DNA of 16,035 bases from contig DCXY01000008.1 of assembly GCA_002329155.1 (NCBI GenBank), positions 44,304 through 60,338 on the forward strand. The letters are read 5' to 3'. The notes below the pieces were generated by a model. The model did not search any database. It saw only the letters and a list, made by a program, of their open reading frames with translations, and was not told the origin of the DNA. This document shows positions 13,043-16,035 of this stretch, one piece after another. Positions within the stretch are counted from its first letter, which is position 1. Each line of letters starts with the position of its first letter. Position numbers and translations under genes: made by a program. Source of the stretch: Stenotrophomonas sp. UBA2124. GTDB lineage: Bacteria > Pseudomonadota > Gammaproteobacteria > Xanthomonadales > Xanthomonadaceae.

Positions 13043-14218
13043 GTGGAATTTCTATTCTTTGCCTGGCGGCCTGTTGCTGCCACATTGGTGATGCTGATTG
13101 CCGCCGCACCGGTATACGCGGCCGACGACGCGCGCCCATGGAGCGCCACGCTCGGTGGCCGCCTGCACCTGGATTTTGCCGCGTTCAACAATGACGCGCG
13201 CGGGCCGGAGAACCGCAACGACACCGAGGTGCGCCGCGCCTGGCTGGATGTGTCAGGGCGTGCACGGGTGGTGGATTACAAGCTGGAAGCCGACTTCTCC
13301 GGTGACCGTGTACTGGCCCGCGATGTCTATGTGAGCCGCCGCTTCGGCAATGCAGGCAGGCTCACGCTGGGCCAGTTCAAACAGTATTTTTCGCTGGATG
13401 ACCGCACCGGCTCCAACTATGGGCCATTGCTGGAACGCTCCGGCGCGGCATCGACACTGGCGCCGCTGTACCGGCTCGGCGCGTCCTGGCAGGCCCGGCA
13501 CGACGATGTCACCTGGGCCGCCAGTGTCTACAGCCTGGAGAACATAGATGCATGGCAGGTGCAGGGCCGTGCCGCCGGTGGCCGCATCACCTGGGCGCCA
13601 ACCCCGCGCTACGGTGAGGTGCTGCACCTCGGCCTGTCGCTGGCGCATGAGGCGCATGACAGCCCCGGCGCGGGCGCGCCGGCACTGCGCATCCGCCCGC
13701 GCCCGGCCGGCCACCTCTCCGATGCCAGCCGCATCACCCTGATCGACTTTGCCAATGGCCGCGACACCCGAAGCAACAAGTGGGCGCTGGAATACGCGCA
13801 GGTACACGGTGCGTGGTCATGGCAGGGCGAGCTTATCGGCGCCCACTTCAGCGATGGCCTGCAGCACGGTGACATCCGCTCCGGCTACGGGCTGGTGAGC
13901 TGGTTCGTCACCGGCGAGGCGCGCGCCTATGACCGCAACAGCGGGCGCTTCACGCGCGTCCAGCACATACACCACCGCGCCGGCGCCTTCGAGCTTGCCC
14001 TGCGTTACGAGCAGATGCGCGGGGTACAGCACCGCGACGGCCTGCCCACGCTGCGCCGTGGCAGCACGCAGGCCTGGACCCTGGGTGGCAACTGGTACCT
14101 GCGCGACAACCTGCGCTGCATGCTCAACCTGATCGACAGCCGCAACCGTGACCGCCTTGCCGGCACCACCGTGGACCGCACGCGCGCCCTCACCGGCCGC
14201 CTGCAGTACGACTTCTAA
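13043..14218 (+). CDS. OprP/OprO-type outer-membrane porin
   Basis: The 391-residue product has a Sec signal peptide (about residues 1-26, hydrophobic core VAATLVMLIAAAP, cleavage after VYA) and ends in phenylalanine (GRLQYDF), the mark of BAM-assembled beta-barrels. The body fits the phosphate-selective porin O/P family: GRLHLDFAAFNND, EVRRAWLDVSG, DYKLEADF, RDVYVSRRFG, LTLGQFKQYFSLDDRT, then alternating strands to the end. The family passes phosphate, pyrophosphate and, in some members, other anions; here the neighbouring CitMHS transporter suggests tricarboxylate entry. The GTG at 13043 is chosen because GGGAGG lies four bases upstream and it gives a clean signal peptide. It leads a porin-transporter-SDR unit, 38 bp ahead of the transporter gene. 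Confidence 0.87.
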   Translation: MEFLFFAWRPVAATLVMLIAAAPVYAADDARPWSATLGGRLHLDFAAFNNDARGPENRNDTEVRRAWLDVSGRARVVDYKLEADFSGDRVLARDVYVSRRFGNAGRLTLGQFKQYFSLDDRTGSNYGPLLERSGAASTLAPLYRLGASWQARHDDVTWAASVYSLENIDAWQVQGRAAGGRITWAPTPRYGEVLHLGLSLAHEAHDSPGAGAPALRIRPRPAGHLSDASRITLIDFANGRDTRSNKWALEYAQVHGAWSWQGELIGAHFSDGLQHGDIRSGYGLVSWFVTGEARAYDRNSGRFTRVQHIHHRAGAFELALRYEQMRGVQHRDGLPTLRRGSTQAWTLGGNWYLRDNLRCMLNLIDSRNRDRLAGTTVDRTRALTGRLQYDF

Positions 14219-14256
14219 GCCCCACACAACCACGCTGCCCGCGGAGGAGCCCGCAG

Positions 14257-15594
14257 ATGATGCTGACCGTTCTTGGCTTCGGCATGGTGCTTACGTTCAT
14301 GTACCTCATCATGAGCAAGCGCCTGTCGCCCCTGGTGGCGTTGATCACCGTACCCATTGTCTTCGCGCTGATCGGCGGCTTCGCCGATGGCCTGGACGAG
14401 ATGATGCTCGACGGCATCCGCAAGATCGCCCCCACCGGGGTGATGCTGATGTTCGCCATCCTCTATTTCGGCGTGATGATCGACGCGGGCCTGTTCGACC
14501 CGCTGGTGCGGGTGATCCTGCGCGTGGTCAAGGGCGACCCACTGAAGATCGTGGTGGGCACCGCGGTGCTGGCCATGCTGATCTCGCTCGATGGTGACGG
14601 TTCCACTACCTACATGATCACCGTGTCGGCAATGCTGCCGCTGTACCGTCGTCTGGGCATGAACGCCTTGAGCATGACCTGCGTGACCATCCTGGCCGGC
14701 GGCGTGATGAACCTGACGCCGTGGGGCGGGCCTACCGCACGCGCGGCCACCGCGCTGCACGTGGACCCGGCCGATGTGTTCGTGCCGCTGATTCCCACCA
14801 TGGTGCTGGCCTGCGTCGGCATCCTTGCCCTGGCCTGGCACCTGGGCCTGAAGGAACGGCGCCGGTTGGGCGTGGTCAACCTGCCGGGCGAGCACAACTG
14901 GATGGACGCCAGCGTGGCCGATGACGGCGACGCGCTGCCTACCGTGGAGGATGTGGACGATGCCAAGCGCCCGCGTCTGCTGTGGGTCAATTTCACCCTG
15001 ACCCTGCTGCTGATGGCGGCGCTGGTGGTTGGCCTGCTGCCGATGCCGGTGCTGTTCATGGCCGGCTTCGCCGTCGCCCTGCTGATCAACTACCCCAACC
15101 TTGCCGACCAGCGGCGGCGCGTTGTCAACCACGCCGGCAACGTGCTGTCGGTGGTGTCGCTGATCTTCGCCGCGGGCATCTTCACCGGCATCCTCTCCAA
15201 CACCGGCATGGTCGAGGCCATGTCACGCAGCTTCCTGGCGGTGATTCCGGAAGCGTGGGGCCCGTACCTGGCCACCATCACCGCGCTGGCCTCGATGCCG
15301 TTCACCTTCTTCATGTCCAACGACGCCTTCTATTTCGGCGTGCTGCCCATCCTCTCCGAGGCTGCCGGCAACTACGGCATCACCCCGGTTGAAATGGCCC
15401 GCGCCTCGCTCGCCGGCCAGCCGGTGCACCTGCTCAGCCCGCTGGTGCCCTCCACCTACCTGCTGGTCGGGCTGGCGAAAGTGGATTTCGCCGACCACCA
15501 GCGGTTCACCCTGAAGTGGGCGGTGCTGGTGTCGCTGCTGCTGATGGGCGGCAGCCTGGTACTGGCGCTGTACCCGCTGGCCGCGGCCGCATGA
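14257..15594 (+). CDS. CitMHS-family metal-citrate/proton symporter
   Basis: The 445-residue inner-membrane protein has about 11-12 hydrophobic helices in two halves, split by a hydrophilic loop at about residues 205-242 (rich in Arg, Asp and Glu). Motifs of the CitMHS family are visible: RKIAPTGVMLMFAILYFGVMIDAGLF, SLDGDGSTTYMITVSAMLPLY, GGVMNLTPWGGPTARAA and, in the second half, FFMSNDAFYFGVLP and LVPSTYLLVGL. Known members (CitM, CitH of Bacillus) take up citrate complexed with Mg2+ or Ca2+ using the proton gradient. Which metal is used cannot be read from the sequence. GGAGGAG ends seven bases before the ATG; a second ATG follows immediately. Its promoter is probably that of the porin, controlled by the divergent TctD-like regulator. 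Confidence 0.92.
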   Translation: MMLTVLGFGMVLTFMYLIMSKRLSPLVALITVPIVFALIGGFADGLDEMMLDGIRKIAPTGVMLMFAILYFGVMIDAGLFDPLVRVILRVVKGDPLKIVVGTAVLAMLISLDGDGSTTYMITVSAMLPLYRRLGMNALSMTCVTILAGGVMNLTPWGGPTARAATALHVDPADVFVPLIPTMVLACVGILALAWHLGLKERRRLGVVNLPGEHNWMDASVADDGDALPTVEDVDDAKRPRLLWVNFTLTLLLMAALVVGLLPMPVLFMAGFAVALLINYPNLADQRRRVVNHAGNVLSVVSLIFAAGIFTGILSNTGMVEAMSRSFLAVIPEAWGPYLATITALASMPFTFFMSNDAFYFGVLPILSEAAGNYGITPVEMARASLAGQPVHLLSPLVPSTYLLVGLAKVDFADHQRFTLKWAVLVSLLLMGGSLVLALYPLAAAA

Positions 15595-15622
15595 ACACCC
15601 CAACCCTGGACTGGAGCCAGCC

Positions 15623-16035
15623 ATGACACTTCGCATCGCATACGTCACCAGCGGCATGGGCAGCGTGGGCACCGCCATCTGCCAGGCACTGGCGCGCAGT
15701 GGCCACACGGTGGTGGCCGGCTGCGCGCCGCATTCGTCCCGCAAGGCCGGCTGGCTGCGCGAGCAGCGTGAGCTGGGCTTCGACTTCATCGCCTCCGAAG
15801 GCAATGCCGCCGACTGGGACTCCACCTGCGCCGCGTTTGCCCAGGTGCGCGCCGAGGTGGGCGAGATCGATGTGCTGGTCAACAGCGCCGGCGGCAGCCG
15901 CGATGTGCTGTTCCGGCAGATGCGCCCGGAGGACTGGAGCGCGGTGATCAGCTCCAACATCAACTCGCTGTTCAACATCACCCGGCAGGTGGTGGAAGGC
16001 ATGAGCGCCCGTGGCTGGGGCCGCATCATCAACAT
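15623..16035 (+). CDS. Acetoacetyl-CoA reductase-like short-chain dehydrogenase (partial, runs off the right edge)
   Basis: 137 codons are present. The sequence is strikingly like PhaB, the NADPH-dependent reductase making (R)-3-hydroxybutyryl-CoA: RIAYVT, TAICQALA, VVAGCAPHSSR, LGFDFIASEGN, ADWDST, VGEIDVLVN, SLFNIT and MSARGWGRIIN. Oddly, two cofactor-site motifs are changed. The usual T-G-x3-G-x-G is TSGMGSVG (residues 9-16, two glycines replaced by serines), and NNAG is NSAG (87-90). The tetrad asparagine is likely Asn112. The catalytic Ser/Tyr/Lys lie beyond the window. GGAG six bases before the ATG supports the start; the gap to the transporter is 28 bp, so co-transcription is likely. 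A phaB-like reaction is probable by similarity, but the altered loop leaves cofactor preference open. Confidence 0.82.
   Translation, partial: MTLRIAYVTSGMGSVGTAICQALARSGHTVVAGCAPHSSRKAGWLREQRELGFDFIASEGNAADWDSTCAAFAQVRAEVGEIDVLVNSAGGSRDVLFRQMRPEDWSAVISSNINSLFNITRQVVEGMSARGWGRIIN

Noticed and set aside
1..16035. Mobile element, prophage, toxin-antitoxin or defence system
   Set aside because: No transposase, integrase, phage or nuclease-like reading frame, no tRNA gene or attachment repeat, and even base composition in the coding regions.

Overview
The window reads as chromosomal DNA from a high-GC gammaproteobacterium of the Xanthomonadaceae, most like Stenotrophomonas. The grounds are the ahpC-ahpF-oxyR order, a long MsrA with the 'GAFKQR' type N-terminus, strong G/C use at third codon positions, and GC-rich hairpin repeats between genes. 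The species cannot be fixed from sequence reading alone. Most of the window is ordinary core genome. The accessory-looking interest lies in the regulatory and repeat DNA between genes and in a divergent sensing/uptake locus at the right end.

Left block (1-3747), peroxide defence. A truncated minus-strand gene that looks like the start of prmC faces away from ahpC. The AT-rich ahpC upstream region holds a 37-bp OxyR-type site and a further OxyR-like half-site near the likely -10. ahpC (peroxidase) is followed by a structured 192-bp gap, then ahpF (its NADH-dependent reductase), a terminator-like hairpin, and oxyR (TTG start) with both redox cysteines.

Middle block (3748-8992). A cluster of three GC-rich hairpin repeats separates oxyR from rnk and tal (nucleoside diphosphate kinase regulator; transaldolase, pentose phosphate pathway and so NADPH supply). 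A long hairpin divides tal from a convergent minus-strand operon: DUF2007 protein, msrA (methionine sulfoxide repair) and a flavodoxin-fold oxidoreductase. glnS diverges from this operon and is followed by a small two-helix membrane protein of unknown function.

Right block (9039-16035). The membrane protein gene converges, with 3 bases between stop codons, on an overlapping minus-strand operon: response regulator (TctD-like), sensor kinase (TctE-like, with a 2CSK-type periplasmic domain) and an AfuA/PgtC-type periplasmic binding protein with no transporter partners in view. Divergent from it are an OprP-type outer-membrane porin, a CitMHS-family metal-citrate transporter and a truncated acetoacetyl-CoA-reductase-like SDR whose cofactor motifs are altered. 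The 188-bp region between the two operons carries a helical-phase TGACAG direct repeat, a good candidate for the response-regulator operator. The simplest reading is that the binding protein and kinase sense a tricarboxylate (or similar anion) in the periplasm and switch on its porin and permease.
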